From assembly GCF_003992065.1 (NCBI RefSeq), contig NZ_RQUZ01000011.1, forward strand, positions 1 through 64,000: a stretch of 64,000 bases of DNA, in the 5' to 3' direction. A program made the position numbers and the translations under genes. Shown here piece by piece: positions 1-10,334 of this stretch. Source of the stretch: Veillonella seminalis. GTDB lineage: Bacteria > Bacillota > Negativicutes > Veillonellales > Veillonellaceae. The notes below the pieces were generated by a model that was given only the letters and a program-made list of their open reading frames with translations, was not told the DNA's origin and ran no database searches. Position 1 is the first letter of the stretch, and each line of letters starts with the position of its first letter.

Positions 1-4
1 TAAA

Positions 5-43
5 AGACCGACAAGACTAGATAAATACTAGTCTCATCGGTCT
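5..43 (-). terminator. Probable intrinsic terminator downstream of hslU
   Basis: Two 7-bp stem segments (AGACCGA/TCGGTCT and AGACTAG/CTAGTCT) are separated by a 2-nt internal loop and close a 7-nt loop. On the minus strand the hairpin is followed by TCTTTTA. It lies about 118 nt beyond the hslU stop. A second, weaker inverted repeat (ACCGGTA/TACCGGT at 104-110 and 135-141) lies closer to the gene but has no U-tract. I see no gene in positions 1-160. Confidence 0.55.
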
Positions 44-160
44 AAAAACCAACTCAAAATGTCCTATAGGCCAAACTTTCAGTAAATACGGCTACTTTAA
101 ATTACCGGTATTACTATCGAATTACATTAGCAACTACCGGTTTACCCCTTAAGCCAATAA

Positions 161-1564
161 TTACAAAATATAGCCGGACAAATCAACGTCTTCAACGATA
201 GTGCCTAAACGTTCTTCTACCATTTCGGCCGTAATTGTTACATCCACTTCTTCACTTGGTGGTGCATTAAAGGAAATGTCCTGTAATAATTTTTCTAAAA
301 TCGTGTGCAATCGACGCGCACCAATGTCTTCAGTTTCATTGTTTACTCGATAAGCCAATTCGGCAATTTTATCAATCGCTTCTTCCTTAAAGTGAATCGT
401 CACTTTATCGGCTTTAAGGAGCATATGATACTGTTTCAATAATGCTTGTTGCGGCGTAGTCAAAATTTCTTTAAAATCTTCCTGCGTCAAGCTGTTAAGT
501 TCTACGCGAATTGGGAAACGGCCCTGTAATTCAGGAATTAAATCGGACGGTTTCGACACATGGAAGGCACCGGCCGCGATAAACAAAATATGTTCCGTTT
601 TAATAGGTCCATATTTTGTATTTACCGTTGCACCTTCTACAATAGGTAAAATATCGCGCTGCACGCCTTCACGAGATACATCCGGACCGGACGCACCGCT
701 ACGAGCTGCAATTTTATCGAACTCATCGATGAATACGATGCCTTCTTGTTCCGCTAACATAACGGCACGATCGGTAACGGCATCCATATCCAATAATTTT
801 TGAGCTTCTTCCTGCACAAAAATTTTACGCGCCTGACCAACTGTGGTATGGCGTTTTTTCTTTTTCTTAGGTAATAAGTTACCGAACATTTCGGAAATAT
901 CGGTACCCATACCGTCTGGAGAACCGTTTAATGGCATTGCAAAAGCCTTGGCCTGTTCTTCCACTTCGATTTCGATTTCACGGCTATCCATGAGACCATT
1001 TTTAAGTTGCTCGAAGAACTGAGTACGCTTTTCAGACATTTCCGGTTCTTCTTGCTCTTTCTTTTCTTCTTCTTTAGCGGTATCTTCAGGATTGGCAAAA
1101 AGCATTTCCAATGGATTTGTCATCTTTTTAGATTCCGATTCCTTTTTAGGCCAAAGAATTTGCAATAAACGTTTATTGGCAAGTTCTTCTGCTTTTTCCT
1201 GCTGACCTTCCATCATTTCTTCTTTAACCATGCGCACGGAGTTTTCAACCAAATCACGAATCATTTGATCAACGTCACGACCCACATAACCGACTTCCGT
1301 AAATTTAGTGGCTTCCACTTTAACAAACGGAGCTTTTACCAATTTTGCCATGCGACGAGCCAATTCCGTTTTACCTACACCGGTAGGACCGATGAGCAAA
1401 ATGTTCTTTGGTGTATATTCTTCACGAACGTCTTCAGGCAACTGTTTGGCACGCCAACGATTGCGCAATGCGATAGCCACCATCTTTTTGGCCTCCGATT
1501 GCCCGATAACATATTTATCCAACTCCGCCACAATTTGGCGTGGTGTAAAGTTATTATTATCCAT
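161..1564 (-). CDS. hslU: ATP-dependent protease ATPase subunit HslU
   Basis: This is the AAA+ unfoldase that feeds substrates to the HslV peptidase in the cytoplasm. The 467-residue protein shows the N-terminal domain, Walker A GPTGVGKT at about 59-66, the pore motif GYVG at about 91-94, Walker B VFIDEFDK near 277-284 and the charged family-specific I-domain between them, here rich in Lys/Glu. An ATG four codons upstream is possible, but GGAGG sits 5 nt before the MDNNN start, so that start is chosen. It follows hslV by 92 nt in the same direction, the usual Firmicute hslVU (codWX) arrangement. The length matches HslU and nothing is missing. Confidence 0.96.
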   Translation of the reverse strand: MDNNNFTPRQIVAELDKYVIGQSEAKKMVAIALRNRWRAKQLPEDVREEYTPKNILLIGPTGVGKTELARRMAKLVKAPFVKVEATKFTEVGYVGRDVDQMIRDLVENSVRMVKEEMMEGQQEKAEELANKRLLQILWPKKESESKKMTNPLEMLFANPEDTAKEEEKKEQEEPEMSEKRTQFFEQLKNGLMDSREIEIEVEEQAKAFAMPLNGSPDGMGTDISEMFGNLLPKKKKKRHTTVGQARKIFVQEEAQKLLDMDAVTDRAVMLAEQEGIVFIDEFDKIAARSGASGPDVSREGVQRDILPIVEGATVNTKYGPIKTEHILFIAAGAFHVSKPSDLIPELQGRFPIRVELNSLTQEDFKEILTTPQQALLKQYHMLLKADKVTIHFKEEAIDKIAELAYRVNNETEDIGARRLHTILEKLLQDISFNAPPSEEVDVTITAEMVEERLGTIVEDVDLSGYIL

Positions 1565-1656
1565 CAAAACCTCCATACTGTAACCTGCCCCCCTATGGGA
1601 TGGCTTCGGTCGATGTATATTGTAATATTAACAGCTGTGACCGATATCCGTTATGA

Positions 1657-2202
1657 CTATTCGGACAGCTCTTCAACAATGACATTATGGTTTGTATATA
1701 CGCAAATATCAGCTGCAATATGAAGTGCCTTTTCAGCGATTTCACGAGCACTGAGGTCCGTATTAGCTGCCAAAGCACGAGCTGCTGCCAATGCATAATT
1801 ACCGCCGGAACCGATGGCACAAATGCCGTCGTCCGGTTCAATCACTTCACCGTTACCGGACACCAACAAAATAGTTTTACCATCTGTTACCAATAAAAGA
1901 GCTTCCAAATTACGAAGCATTTTATCGCTACGCCATTCTTTAGCAAGTTCAACGGCACTGCGAACCAATTGTCCGTTATATTGATTTAATTTAGCTTCAA
2001 ATTTATCAAATAAAGTAAAGGCATCGGCTACAGATCCGGCAAAACCGGAAATAACCTTACCATTATACAAACGGCGAACTTTTTGGGCCGTATTTTTCAT
2101 TACCACACTTTGCCCCATCGTAACCTGACCGTCACCGGCAATGGCAACAGATTTATCACGTTTAACGGCACATATTGTGGTTGCGTGAAATTCTACACTC
2201 AT
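1657..2202 (-). CDS. hslV: ATP-dependent protease peptidase subunit HslV
   Basis: This is the threonine-type peptidase of the HslUV complex, a double hexameric ring related to proteasome beta subunits. Typical signatures are seen: TTICAV, then [10 protein letters not shown], and [14 protein letters not shown]. The likely catalytic nucleophile is Thr8, which would require removal of a seven-residue propeptide (MSVEFHA), whereas the E. coli enzyme loses only Met. The ATG overlaps the trmFO stop by one base (TAATG), so the two genes are probably translationally coupled. At 181 residues it has the family length. Confidence 0.96.
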   Translation of the reverse strand: MSVEFHATTICAVKRDKSVAIAGDGQVTMGQSVVMKNTAQKVRRLYNGKVISGFAGSVADAFTLFDKFEAKLNQYNGQLVRSAVELAKEWRSDKMLRNLEALLLVTDGKTILLVSGNGEVIEPDDGICAIGSGGNYALAAARALAANTDLSAREIAEKALHIAADICVYTNHNVIVEELSE

Positions 2203-3512
2203 TATAATTCCTCCTTCAGCGCCATTAAGGTATCTAACGCACGCTGCGCAATTAAGGCATTTTTTTCTTTCTTTTTGCGGATTTTAGCCGGCCATGATTC
2301 CATTATACCAAAGTTAATATTCATCGGCTGGAAATCGGAACCTTCATATTCACTAATATAATGGCTTAAACCGCCCATCGCCGTAGTGCGTGGGAAGCTG
2401 ACCGGCGCTTTTTCTTCCAAAATACGACTTACTTGAAGGCCGGCCATAAGACCGGATGCGGCCGATTCCAAATACCCTTCAACACCTGTCATCTGACCGG
2501 CAAAGAAGAAACGCGGATCTGCAATCAATTGGAAATATTCATTCAACAAAGTCGGTGAATTAATGTACGTATTGCGATGCATTACACCATAACGTACAAA
2601 TTCCGCATTTTCAAGTCCCGGAATCATGGAGAATACTCGTTTTTGTTCGCCCCATTTGAGATGTGTTTGGAAACCAACCAAATTAAACATAGTCGCTTCT
2701 TTATTTTCCTTGCGAAGCTGAACAACCGCATACGACTCTTGATTAGTCCGCTTATCCACAAGACCCACCGGTTTTAACGGACCGAAACGCAATGTATCAA
2801 TACCGCGCGATGCCATAATTTCTACCGGCATACAACCTTCAAAGTATTGTTCTTTTTCAAATTCTTTAACTTCCGCTACTTCAGCCGTTGTCAAAGCATC
2901 CCAGAATGCTTTATATTCTTCTTCCGTCATCGGACAGTTCAAATAATCCGCGTCGCCTTTATCATAGCGAGAAGCGGCAAACACTTTATCATAATTAAGC
3001 GATTCCGCTGTTACAATCGGAGCGGCCGCATCATAGAAATAGAAATCACCGGTACCGGTCTTGGCTTTTACCTGTTCGGCCAAAGCATCAGACAGGAGCG
3101 GTCCGGCCGCTACAATAACAATACCTTCTGCCGGTAATTCCGTAACTTCTTCACGAATAACTGTCACCATCGGATGCTCCGACAATTTTTTTGTTACCAT
3201 TTCACTGAATAAATGGCGGTCCACCGCTAAGGCGCCGCCTGCCGGTACAGCGGTTGCATCGGCACAAGCCATAATCAACGAATCAAGCTGACGCATTTCT
3301 TCTTTTAAAAGGCCTACCGCATTTTCTATATTTCCGGCTCGCAGAGAATTACTGCATACCAATTCGGCAAAATTTTCTGTATGATGGGCCGGCGAAGTCC
3401 GTTGTGGCCGCATTTCATACAAAGTAACGGGTATATTGCGCTTAGCCAATTGCCAAGCCGCTTCCGAACCGGCCAAACCGGCTCCGATAATCGTAACTTT
3501 AGATGTAGTCAC
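2202..3512 (-). CDS. trmFO: Methylenetetrahydrofolate-tRNA-(uracil-5-)-methyltransferase TrmFO
   Basis: This is the folate- and FAD-dependent enzyme that makes ribothymidine at position 54 of the tRNA T-loop (formerly Gid). An FAD-binding Rossmann motif [13 protein letters not shown] lies at residues 9-21, and the family blocks ELVCSNSLR and [18 protein letters not shown] follow. The start is a GTG with AGGAGG 5 nt upstream. At 436 residues it is full length. It sits between topA and hslV as in the topA-gid-codVWX cluster of Bacillus, but without xerC between trmFO and hslV. Confidence 0.96.
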   Translation of the reverse strand: MTTSKVTIIGAGLAGSEAAWQLAKRNIPVTLYEMRPQRTSPAHHTENFAELVCSNSLRAGNIENAVGLLKEEMRQLDSLIMACADATAVPAGGALAVDRHLFSEMVTKKLSEHPMVTVIREEVTELPAEGIVIVAAGPLLSDALAEQVKAKTGTGDFYFYDAAAPIVTAESLNYDKVFAASRYDKGDADYLNCPMTEEEYKAFWDALTTAEVAEVKEFEKEQYFEGCMPVEIMASRGIDTLRFGPLKPVGLVDKRTNQESYAVVQLRKENKEATMFNLVGFQTHLKWGEQKRVFSMIPGLENAEFVRYGVMHRNTYINSPTLLNEYFQLIADPRFFFAGQMTGVEGYLESAASGLMAGLQVSRILEEKAPVSFPRTTAMGGLSHYISEYEGSDFQPMNINFGIMESWPAKIRKKKEKNALIAQRALDTLMALKEEL

Positions 3513-3639
3513 AATATCCTCCTTTGATATTTCTAATACTACTTAATACTTAACTGTTAATATTACTTAATACTTCACTGATCAATACAGCTGTATTAAG
3601 CAGCTGGTTTAATTTTCTGATTCTTCATCTTTTATTTCT

Positions 3640-5946
3640 TTATTCGGCTGACTTTGAATCAGTTGCAGTTTTATCACTGTCATCAGCTTTTTTCTTACGA
3701 GTCCGTTTTTTCGGCTGGGTCGGACAATTTTCATTGGAACAGAATTTCTTGGTCGTACCGTTTTTGTACGTCTTTTCAGTCATGATACTGCCGCAAGTCT
3801 CACAAGTTTCGTTAATCGGCTTATTCCATAGAGTAAAATCACACGCCGGATAACGATCGCAACCATAGAAAATACGACCGCGTTTCGATTTACGTTCCAC
3901 AATGGTTCCTTCATGACATTTAGGACAAGTAACACCGGTGCTCACCGTAATCGGTTTGGTATTCTTACAATCCGGGAAGTTGGAGCATGCCAAAAAGCGG
4001 CCGAAACGTCCGAATTTATAAACCATAGGACTGCCGCACACGTCACAAATTACATCACTTTCTTCATCAGCAATCTTAACTTTATCTACTTCATTGGCTT
4101 CGTCCAATTCTTTAGCAAAGACCGTGTAGAACTCACTCAATACATCCTGGTAGGTTTCTTCACCACCGGCAATATCATCGAGGTCTTTTTCCAAATGAAC
4201 GGTAAAATCAACATTGATGAATTTTTCAAAATGAACAATTAAGAAATCAACTACGACAAAACCGAGTTCCGTCGGAATAAATTGCTTATCCTGCTTTTCT
4301 ACATAGTTACGCGTCATGATGGTATCAATAATCGGTGCATATGTACTTGGACGACCGATACCGCGTTCTTCCAATGTTTTAATAAGACTGGCTTCCGAAT
4401 AGCGTGCCGGTGGCTGTGTGAAATGTTGCTGTGGCATAATATCCGTATTGATAGCAGTGTCACCTTCCGACATGATAGGGATTAACTTAGGTTCATCCCC
4501 TTCTTTCTTGGCTTCTTCGTATACTTCGGTAAAACCTTTGAATACGACTTTACTGCCGGATGCCCGTAATTTATACTCTCCGGCCTGTAACTGAGCGGTT
4601 ACCGTTTCCGACTGTTGCGGAGCCATTTGACTGGCCATAAATCGATTCCAAATCAAAGTATAAAGTTTTAACTCATCACGACTGAGGAATGGTTCCACCA
4701 TTTTCGGCGGTAATTCCAACGATGTCGGTCTGATAGCTTCGTGCGCATCTTGGCTGCTTTTCTTAGTACCGAATACATTCGGTTTAGCCGGATAGTATTC
4801 TTTACCGAAATGACTCAAAATATATTGTTTAGCCGCCTCCTGCATTTCCACGGCAATACGTGTCGAGTCGGTACGCATATAGGTAATCAAACCGACATGA
4901 CCGTAGCCGCCGATTTCAAGACCTTCATATAAATGCTGAGCAATCATCATCGTGCGTTTGGCCCCGAAATTCAGCTTACGAACACCTTCCTGTTGCAAGG
5001 TTGAGGTTGTAAACGGTGCCGGCGCTTTACGGGAACGTTTACGGCGTTCAACTTTAGTAACATCGGCGGTTTGACCGGCTAATTCATCGCGAATAGCCAT
5101 AGCCGCCGCTTCATCAGCGATGGCGATTTTTTCATCACCCTTATGCGTTAACTCGGCCGTAAAACTTTCTTTATCCGCTGTTACATAATGGCCTTCAATG
5201 GACCAGTATTCTTCAGGAACAAACGCCTGAATTTCCCGTTCCCGTTCACATATTAGGCGAACCGCTACGGACTGTACACGACCGGCACTTAAGCCTTTAC
5301 ATACTTTACGCCACAATAACGGGCTCAATTTATAACCTACAATACGGTCCAACATACGGCGTGCCTGTTGAGCATCCACCATATTTTTATCAATCGTACG
5401 CGGTGAATTAATAGCTTCCGCCACTGCATGCTTCGTAATTTCGTTAAAAGTAATACGACATTTAGAAGCTTCATCTACATTGAGTATATACGCTAAATGC
5501 CAAGAAATAGCTTCCCCTTCGCGGTCCGGGTCAGTTGCCAGTAAAATGGCTTTTGATTCGTCCGCTTCATGTTGTAATTCTTCTATGAGCTTTTTGCGCG
5601 TCGTCAAATTAGAATAGCGCGGTACAAAGCCGTTTTCAATATCAATACCGAGTTGACTTTTCGGTAAATCACGTAAATGGCCCATACTTGCTTTTACTAC
5701 ATAGTCAGGGCCCAAGAATTTCTCGATTGTTTTAGACTTCGCCGGTGATTCCACAATGACCAGCGTTTTGCCATCCGGATTATACGTACGAGGCGGTAAA
5801 GTTTTTGCTAAATCACCTACGGCCTGCATTACCGGTTTGGCTTTCCCCTTGGCGGTTACCGCCACTTTGCCTTCCAAACGGCGTTCTTCTTTCTTTATAT
5901 TGGCGGTGTCTTTCTCACCGATTACAATAGAACGTTTAATGGACAA
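3640..5946 (-). CDS. topA: DNA topoisomerase I (TopA)
   Basis: Type IA topoisomerase that relaxes negatively supercoiled DNA. The Toprim domain begins at KTLVIVESPAKSKT (about residue 60) and contains TDPDREGE; the active-site tyrosine is in GLITYMRTDSTR (about Tyr356). Three C-terminal four-cysteine zinc modules follow from about residue 634, then a Lys/Arg-rich tail. The best start is TTG: GGGAGG lies 7 nt upstream, whereas the ATG 15 nt earlier has no such signal. Even so, about 58 residues precede the usual N-terminus (typically M-S-K-T-L-V-I-V), an extension of unknown role. The 5' end overlaps dprA by 11 nt. Same operon as dprA and trmFO. Confidence 0.95.
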   Translation of the reverse strand: MSIKRSIVIGEKDTANIKKEERRLEGKVAVTAKGKAKPVMQAVGDLAKTLPPRTYNPDGKTLVIVESPAKSKTIEKFLGPDYVVKASMGHLRDLPKSQLGIDIENGFVPRYSNLTTRKKLIEELQHEADESKAILLATDPDREGEAISWHLAYILNVDEASKCRITFNEITKHAVAEAINSPRTIDKNMVDAQQARRMLDRIVGYKLSPLLWRKVCKGLSAGRVQSVAVRLICEREREIQAFVPEEYWSIEGHYVTADKESFTAELTHKGDEKIAIADEAAAMAIRDELAGQTADVTKVERRKRSRKAPAPFTTSTLQQEGVRKLNFGAKRTMMIAQHLYEGLEIGGYGHVGLITYMRTDSTRIAVEMQEAAKQYILSHFGKEYYPAKPNVFGTKKSSQDAHEAIRPTSLELPPKMVEPFLSRDELKLYTLIWNRFMASQMAPQQSETVTAQLQAGEYKLRASGSKVVFKGFTEVYEEAKKEGDEPKLIPIMSEGDTAINTDIMPQQHFTQPPARYSEASLIKTLEERGIGRPSTYAPIIDTIMTRNYVEKQDKQFIPTELGFVVVDFLIVHFEKFINVDFTVHLEKDLDDIAGGEETYQDVLSEFYTVFAKELDEANEVDKVKIADEESDVICDVCGSPMVYKFGRFGRFLACSNFPDCKNTKPITVSTGVTCPKCHEGTIVERKSKRGRIFYGCDRYPACDFTLWNKPINETCETCGSIMTEKTYKNGTTKKFCSNENCPTQPKKRTRKKKADDSDKTATDSKSAE

Positions 5947-7102
5947 ACTGATTCCTCCCATATTCCAATATTATATACCCCTTTGAAGCAGTTCGTTCAA
6001 TACACTGCTTAAGTTCTAAGGATAATAGACTCATGTGGAGTGCTCCCTCTGAAAGTTTTGTCGTCATGGCTAAGGTTTCCAAAGATGTTTCCTGTTCATT
6101 TGATAATGACGCCAAAATCTTTCGTTCCTCCAAAGTAAAGCTTAACATACCAACGCCTTTATGGCTACTGCTTTTTTGACCGGTCGGGGTTTCAGTGCAT
6201 TGCCAATTATACATATCAGGTACTTGTGAAGCTTTTGTCAATAAAACGGCACCTTCTTCCAAGAGCCAGTGATTCCCCTTAAATTCATCGGTCAGCACAT
6301 TCCCGGGTACGGTAAACACATCACGTCCCTCATTATTGGCCATATCGGCTGTAATTAAAGAGCCGCTTCGCGATTTCGCCTCCACCACAATAACACCTTT
6401 TACAAGACCGCTGATAATACGATTACGCATTGGGAAAAAACCGGCTCGCGGCAAAACTCCGGGACCGTATTCAGATAACAGCAAACCACCATTATCCAGG
6501 ATTTTCCGAAATAATTTTGCATTACTGCGCGGATAGCTTTGATCAAGACCGCAGCCCATAACGGCAATTGTTGTGCCTCGGCCCTTAAGTGCCCCTTCAT
6601 GGGCATAAGAATCGATTCCCCGAGCGCCGCCACTGACTATGACTATACCATATCCGGCAAGTTCGGCTGCAAAAACGGTTGCCACGTTGCGTCCGTAAGG
6701 CGTACAATTACGGGCTCCGACCATAGCTATTTTATGATTAGCGGTAAGTGCCGCCAGATTGCCTCGATAAAATAAAACTTGCGGCGGATTGAATATTTCA
6801 CGGAGCTCTTTAGGATACACATCATCATTCCGGCCGATTACCTGAATCTGATATTTTTTCAACTCATGTTCAAGTTCGCCCAAGTCCACATTCAAAATAC
6901 CTTGGCTTAACGCTTTTTTATAATTTTCCCTTAACTGTACCCGGCTATCGACAGCTTTATCTTTTTGTACAGCCTGCCAAAGCTCTGTAGGCGTTCCGTA
7001 ATGCTTTAAAGCCTCACCTATAGTTACACTGCCTACCCCCGGTAAAGAGCCCAAAGCGGCTAAAATAAGACGTTCTTTCGATAGATCTGTAGCTGTCTCC
7101 AT
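5936..7102 (-). CDS. dprA: DNA-processing protein DprA (Smf)
   Basis: This protein loads RecA onto incoming single-stranded DNA during natural transformation. It has an N-terminal helix-hairpin-helix-like segment (LGSLPGVG near residue 16-23), then the Rossmann-like DprA core with MVGARNCTPYG, VSGGARGID, PRSNAKLFR and FFPMRNRIISGL, and a C-terminal winged-helix domain of about 65 residues (EERKILASL onward). The ATG has GGGGAG 6 nt upstream. At 388 residues it is full length. It overlaps topA and follows comM by 141 nt; comM and dprA together point to competence for DNA uptake. Confidence 0.95.
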   Translation of the reverse strand: METATDLSKERLILAALGSLPGVGSVTIGEALKHYGTPTELWQAVQKDKAVDSRVQLRENYKKALSQGILNVDLGELEHELKKYQIQVIGRNDDVYPKELREIFNPPQVLFYRGNLAALTANHKIAMVGARNCTPYGRNVATVFAAELAGYGIVIVSGGARGIDSYAHEGALKGRGTTIAVMGCGLDQSYPRSNAKLFRKILDNGGLLLSEYGPGVLPRAGFFPMRNRIISGLVKGVIVVEAKSRSGSLITADMANNEGRDVFTVPGNVLTDEFKGNHWLLEEGAVLLTKASQVPDMYNWQCTETPTGQKSSSHKGVGMLSFTLEERKILASLSNEQETSLETLAMTTKLSEGALHMSLLSLELKQCIERTASKGYIILEYGRNQFVH

Positions 7103-7243
7103 CTGTAACTCCCCTATATAATTATTTCTTAGAATTTTCCCATTAGAAATTCCATAGTTTCATACACCTATCTATACTATTAAAATTCTATTTTATAAAG
7201 TTTAATCCAACTGTACCTTAACTTTATATTCAAATTAAATTCA

Positions 7244-8797
7244 CTACATACGATAACTCAGCGCCTCAGCTATATGATTGGTGTCAACACGCTCATCACC
7301 GGCTAAATCGGCAATGGTTCTGGCTACGCGCAAAATCTTATCATAACTGCGAATGCTTATATCTAACCGCTGAAACGCCTGTGCCAATATCTGTTGGGCT
7401 GCATCGGTAGTCTTACATACCTTAGCCAATTGAGCATGGCTTAACTCGCTATTAAGCAATCCGTTAGTATGACTATTCAATAAACCGTCATACCCCAATT
7501 TTTCACACCGATACTGCTGAATCATACGGGCTCTGATGACCCTTTCACGGATAGTAACGGACGATTCATTATCGTCTGTAGCCTGAAGTTCTTCATAAGA
7601 CGGTCGGCTTACATGAATCACCATATCGACTCTATCCAACAACGGCCCCGACAATCGTTTAATATAATTCTCAATTTGCCAAGGTGTACAAGTGCAAGTA
7701 TGACCTTCACCTCCCTCATGCCAACCGCAAGGACAAGGATTCATGGCCATTAACAATATAAAACGGCATGGATATGTAAATGTGCCGTTTGCCCTGGATA
7801 TATGTATAACCCCTTCTTCCAACGGTTGTCTTAACACCTCCAAAACAGAACGGGAGAATTCCGGAGCTTCGTCTAAAAAGAGCACCCCTTCATGGCTCAA
7901 CGTCAATTCACCGGGTTTTGGAATACTGCCGCCTCCGGCCATACCGGCTAAAGTAATCGTATGATGCGGACTTCTGAAAGGTCTCGTCTGCATTAGGCCT
8001 TCTGCCGGTAATAAACCGGCTACGCTGTATATTCGGCTGATACTCAATTGCTCCGCTTCCGTAAGTGGCGGCAATATGGAAGGCATAGCCTTAGCCAACA
8101 TCGTCTTGCCCGCCCCCGGTGATCCCGTCAAAAGTACATGATGACCGCCGGCAGCTGCTATTTCAAGTGCTTTTTTAGCTATATATTGCCCTTTAATTTC
8201 TTTAAAATCAGACAATCCCGTATCAGAACTCGAATCCGACACTATCTTTTTAGCCAATACTTCAGGCAATTTTCCTTCAACCATGGCTACCAGATCTTTA
8301 AGTGAGGAGGCAATTACCACATCACCGCCGAAGCCGTGTTTCATTTCTACCCCCACGAATGGTGCTGTATATAACCTTTGAATTTGTTGTTCACGGGCAC
8401 CCAAGGCCAAAGCTAAGGCGCCACTCGTTCCTTTAAGCTGCCCCTCTAACGACAATTCCCCGATAAAAACTGAAGCCTCTGCCAGTAACCGCATTTTTTC
8501 ACTATTAAGCCGTATTGAGTCAGATGCCAAAAGGACGCCCATCGCTATGGCCAGATCCAAACCGGACCCGTCTTTACGAATATCGGCAGGTGCCAAATTT
8601 ATAACGATACGTCGCATGGGAAATTCAAATCCCGCATTGCGAATGGCCGCTCGCACTCTTTCCTTAGCTTCTCTTACGGCTGCCGTAGGCAAGCCCACTA
8701 TTTCAAAACAAGGCAAGCCTCGCGCTATATCAACTTCAACGGTCACCACTTTAGCCGTGAGTCCATATAACACCATACCCTTTGTTTTTGCATACAT
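7244..8797 (-). CDS. comM: ComM/YifB-family Mg-chelatase-like AAA+ ATPase
   Basis: This is a hexameric helicase-like ATPase that, in transformable bacteria, extends heteroduplex formation during recombination of imported DNA. The N-terminal ChlI-type domain shows SGLDLAIAMG; Walker A GSPGAGKT is at 225-232 and Walker B GVLFLDE at 304-310. The C-terminal Mg-chelatase domain includes a cysteine cluster (MNPCPCGWHEGGEGHTCTC) and RVARTIADLAG. At 517 residues it matches the family. It lies between yraN and dprA. The competence role is inferred from studied homologues, not from this sequence. Confidence 0.92.
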   Translation of the reverse strand: MYAKTKGMVLYGLTAKVVTVEVDIARGLPCFEIVGLPTAAVREAKERVRAAIRNAGFEFPMRRIVINLAPADIRKDGSGLDLAIAMGVLLASDSIRLNSEKMRLLAEASVFIGELSLEGQLKGTSGALALALGAREQQIQRLYTAPFVGVEMKHGFGGDVVIASSLKDLVAMVEGKLPEVLAKKIVSDSSSDTGLSDFKEIKGQYIAKKALEIAAAGGHHVLLTGSPGAGKTMLAKAMPSILPPLTEAEQLSISRIYSVAGLLPAEGLMQTRPFRSPHHTITLAGMAGGGSIPKPGELTLSHEGVLFLDEAPEFSRSVLEVLRQPLEEGVIHISRANGTFTYPCRFILLMAMNPCPCGWHEGGEGHTCTCTPWQIENYIKRLSGPLLDRVDMVIHVSRPSYEELQATDDNESSVTIRERVIRARMIQQYRCEKLGYDGLLNSHTNGLLNSELSHAQLAKVCKTTDAAQQILAQAFQRLDISIRSYDKILRVARTIADLAGDERVDTNHIAEALSYRM

Positions 8798-8828
8798 ACA
8801 ATCCCGTCCCCTATAAAACTCCGTCTAA

Positions 8829-9185
8829 TTAACAAAAACAGCCTTTTAAATGTCGAATCTCATGATGAGTCCCATTGCATATATAGACTTCAACCACATC
8901 AAAGCGAATCGAAATCTCTGTATTACTGTATTGTGCTAAATATACTTCCAGACTGCGTCGTATATGATTTTGCTTTAACGGAGTGACAGCTTCACAAGGC
9001 AATCCGAATTGTCCGGTGCGCCGTGTTTTTACTTCAACAGCAATGAGAACACCTTCTTTTTTGGCTATAATATCCAATTCACCATAACGCGTACGTATAT
9101 TACGTGCTATTATTTCATACTCATTATGTAATAAATATTCACACGCTTTAGTCTCGCCGAAATTTCCCAACTCTTTGTTTGTCAA
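8829..9185 (-). CDS. YraN/UPF0102-family endonuclease-like protein
   Basis: A small protein of the UPF0102 family with a restriction-endonuclease-like fold; its cellular role is unknown. The family motif is clear: GNFGETKACEYLL, NIRTRYGELDIIA and VAVEVKTRR (E-x-D ... E-V-K), consistent with a metal-binding nuclease core. The start is TTG at 9185, with GGGAGG 8 nt upstream and product M-T-N-K-E-L-G; an ATG 39 nt further upstream has its SD only 1 nt away and would add a non-homologous leader. At 118 residues it fits the family. It lies between rnhB and comM, the usual genomic context. Confidence 0.85.
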   Translation of the reverse strand: MTNKELGNFGETKACEYLLHNEYEIIARNIRTRYGELDIIAKKEGVLIAVEVKTRRTGQFGLPCEAVTPLKQNHIRRSLEVYLAQYSNTEISIRFDVVEVYICNGTHHEIRHLKGCFC

Positions 9186-9300
9186 ATCTAACAGCCTCCC
9201 TAAATCGATTTTTATAAGGTACATACTCCCTTTGTTCTTTACCTTAACAGATATTACAGAAACTGTAAATTCAACTTCACGGTGCTTTGATACGATGGGT

Positions 9301-9330
9301 TCTATAACAGTACTATATTTGAATTGACAA
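9301..9330 (-). promoter_or_regulatory. Possible sigma-A promoter for yraN-comM
   Basis: Minus strand TTGTCA, 18-nt spacer, TATAGA. It lies about 115 nt upstream of the yraN start, within the 9186-9524 intergenic stretch that otherwise holds only the rnhB terminator and AT-rich sequence. It would give yraN-comM-dprA its own transcript after the upstream terminator. Confidence 0.4.
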
Positions 9331-9430
9331 TTTAAAATAATTTGTTCTCATAATTCGGGTATATTTATTCAAAACAAAATATTCGACTTTCAACTGTTAC
9401 CCAAATAAAATAAGATAAAAACAATACAAA

Positions 9431-9452
9431 AAACCGGTCTGCCGACCGGTTT
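9431..9452 (-). terminator. Intrinsic terminator downstream of rnhB
   Basis: Perfect 9-bp stem AAACCGGTC/GACCGGTTT with a 4-nt loop, followed on the minus strand by TTTTTTG. It lies 72 nt past the rnhB stop and ends the rbgA-rnhB transcript. Confidence 0.85.
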
Positions 9453-9524
9453 GTAATTGTATGCAGTTTAATCTTTATCATAAAGTATAACTATAACTTA
9501 TTATAAATTACAATCGTAATAAGA

Positions 9525-10334
9525 TTATTTCTTTACTGTTTCAGCTTGAAAACCAACCATGCTTTTAATCGGCTCAAAGCTTTTCCGATGCAGCGGCGTT
9601 ACGCCCTGCTGTTCCAAAGCTTCCCGATGAAGCGGTGTAAAATACCCCTTATGAATGGCAAACCCATAAGCGGGATATTCTTCGTCCAATGACTCCATAT
9701 AACGGTCACGAGTTACTTTCGCCACTATAGAAGCGGCCGCAATAGAGGCACTCTTGCTGTCGCCCTTAATAAGCGATTCAACAGGAACAGTAAGTTCAGG
9801 CAACGGCATAGCATCCACCAATACAGCCTTAGCCGGTACCTTTAGAGTATTAACGGCTTCATACATCGCCGTCTGAGTAGCTCGATAAATATTGAGACTG
9901 TCAATTTTTTCAGGACCATAGGAAATACAACTTACAGCTACCGCTTGACGCATGATTTCATCATAAATCAATTCACGCTTATGAGGAGCGATTTTTTTAG
10001 AATCATTGAGTCCTTCGATTTGAGCATTGGGCGGTAAAATAACGGCTGCCACCGTCACCGGTCCGGCAATAGGACCGCGACCTACTTCATCGACCCCGGC
10101 AACTTCATAAATACCTTCTTCATAAAAGCTGTTTTCATAGCTATAGAGAGCATTCAAACGTTGAAATTCAGCCAATTGCTTCTTTTGACGCATCACATAC
10201 GCCGCCGCCAATTTACGCACCGAAGATCGTTTGTCTTCTTGGGCCCATAATAGTACATCAAATTCAAACTGCGTTGTTTCCAACAATGTTTTAATTTCTT
10301 TCACCGTTAAGGCATCAAATTCATTCTTCGTCAT
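9525..10334 (-). CDS. rnhB: Ribonuclease HII
   Basis: Type 2 RNase H, which removes ribonucleotides misincorporated in DNA and cuts RNA in RNA-DNA hybrids. The catalytic motif GVDEVGRGPIAGP lies near residues 80-92, followed by further family blocks NDSKKIA, KGDSKSASIAAASI and HKGYFTPLHREAL. The N-terminal 70-residue extension (DALTVKEIKTLLE onward) is also seen in Bacillus RnhB. Start choice is uncertain: AGAGG directly abuts an ATG at 10346, leaving no spacing, while the ATG at 10334 is 12 nt away; the second is used here. The 5' end overlaps the rbgA 3' end. About 269 residues. Confidence 0.95.
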   Translation of the reverse strand: MTKNEFDALTVKEIKTLLETTQFEFDVLLWAQEDKRSSVRKLAAAYVMRQKKQLAEFQRLNALYSYENSFYEEGIYEVAGVDEVGRGPIAGPVTVAAVILPPNAQIEGLNDSKKIAPHKRELIYDEIMRQAVAVSCISYGPEKIDSLNIYRATQTAMYEAVNTLKVPAKAVLVDAMPLPELTVPVESLIKGDSKSASIAAASIVAKVTRDRYMESLDEEYPAYGFAIHKGYFTPLHREALEQQGVTPLHRKSFEPIKSMVGFQAETVKK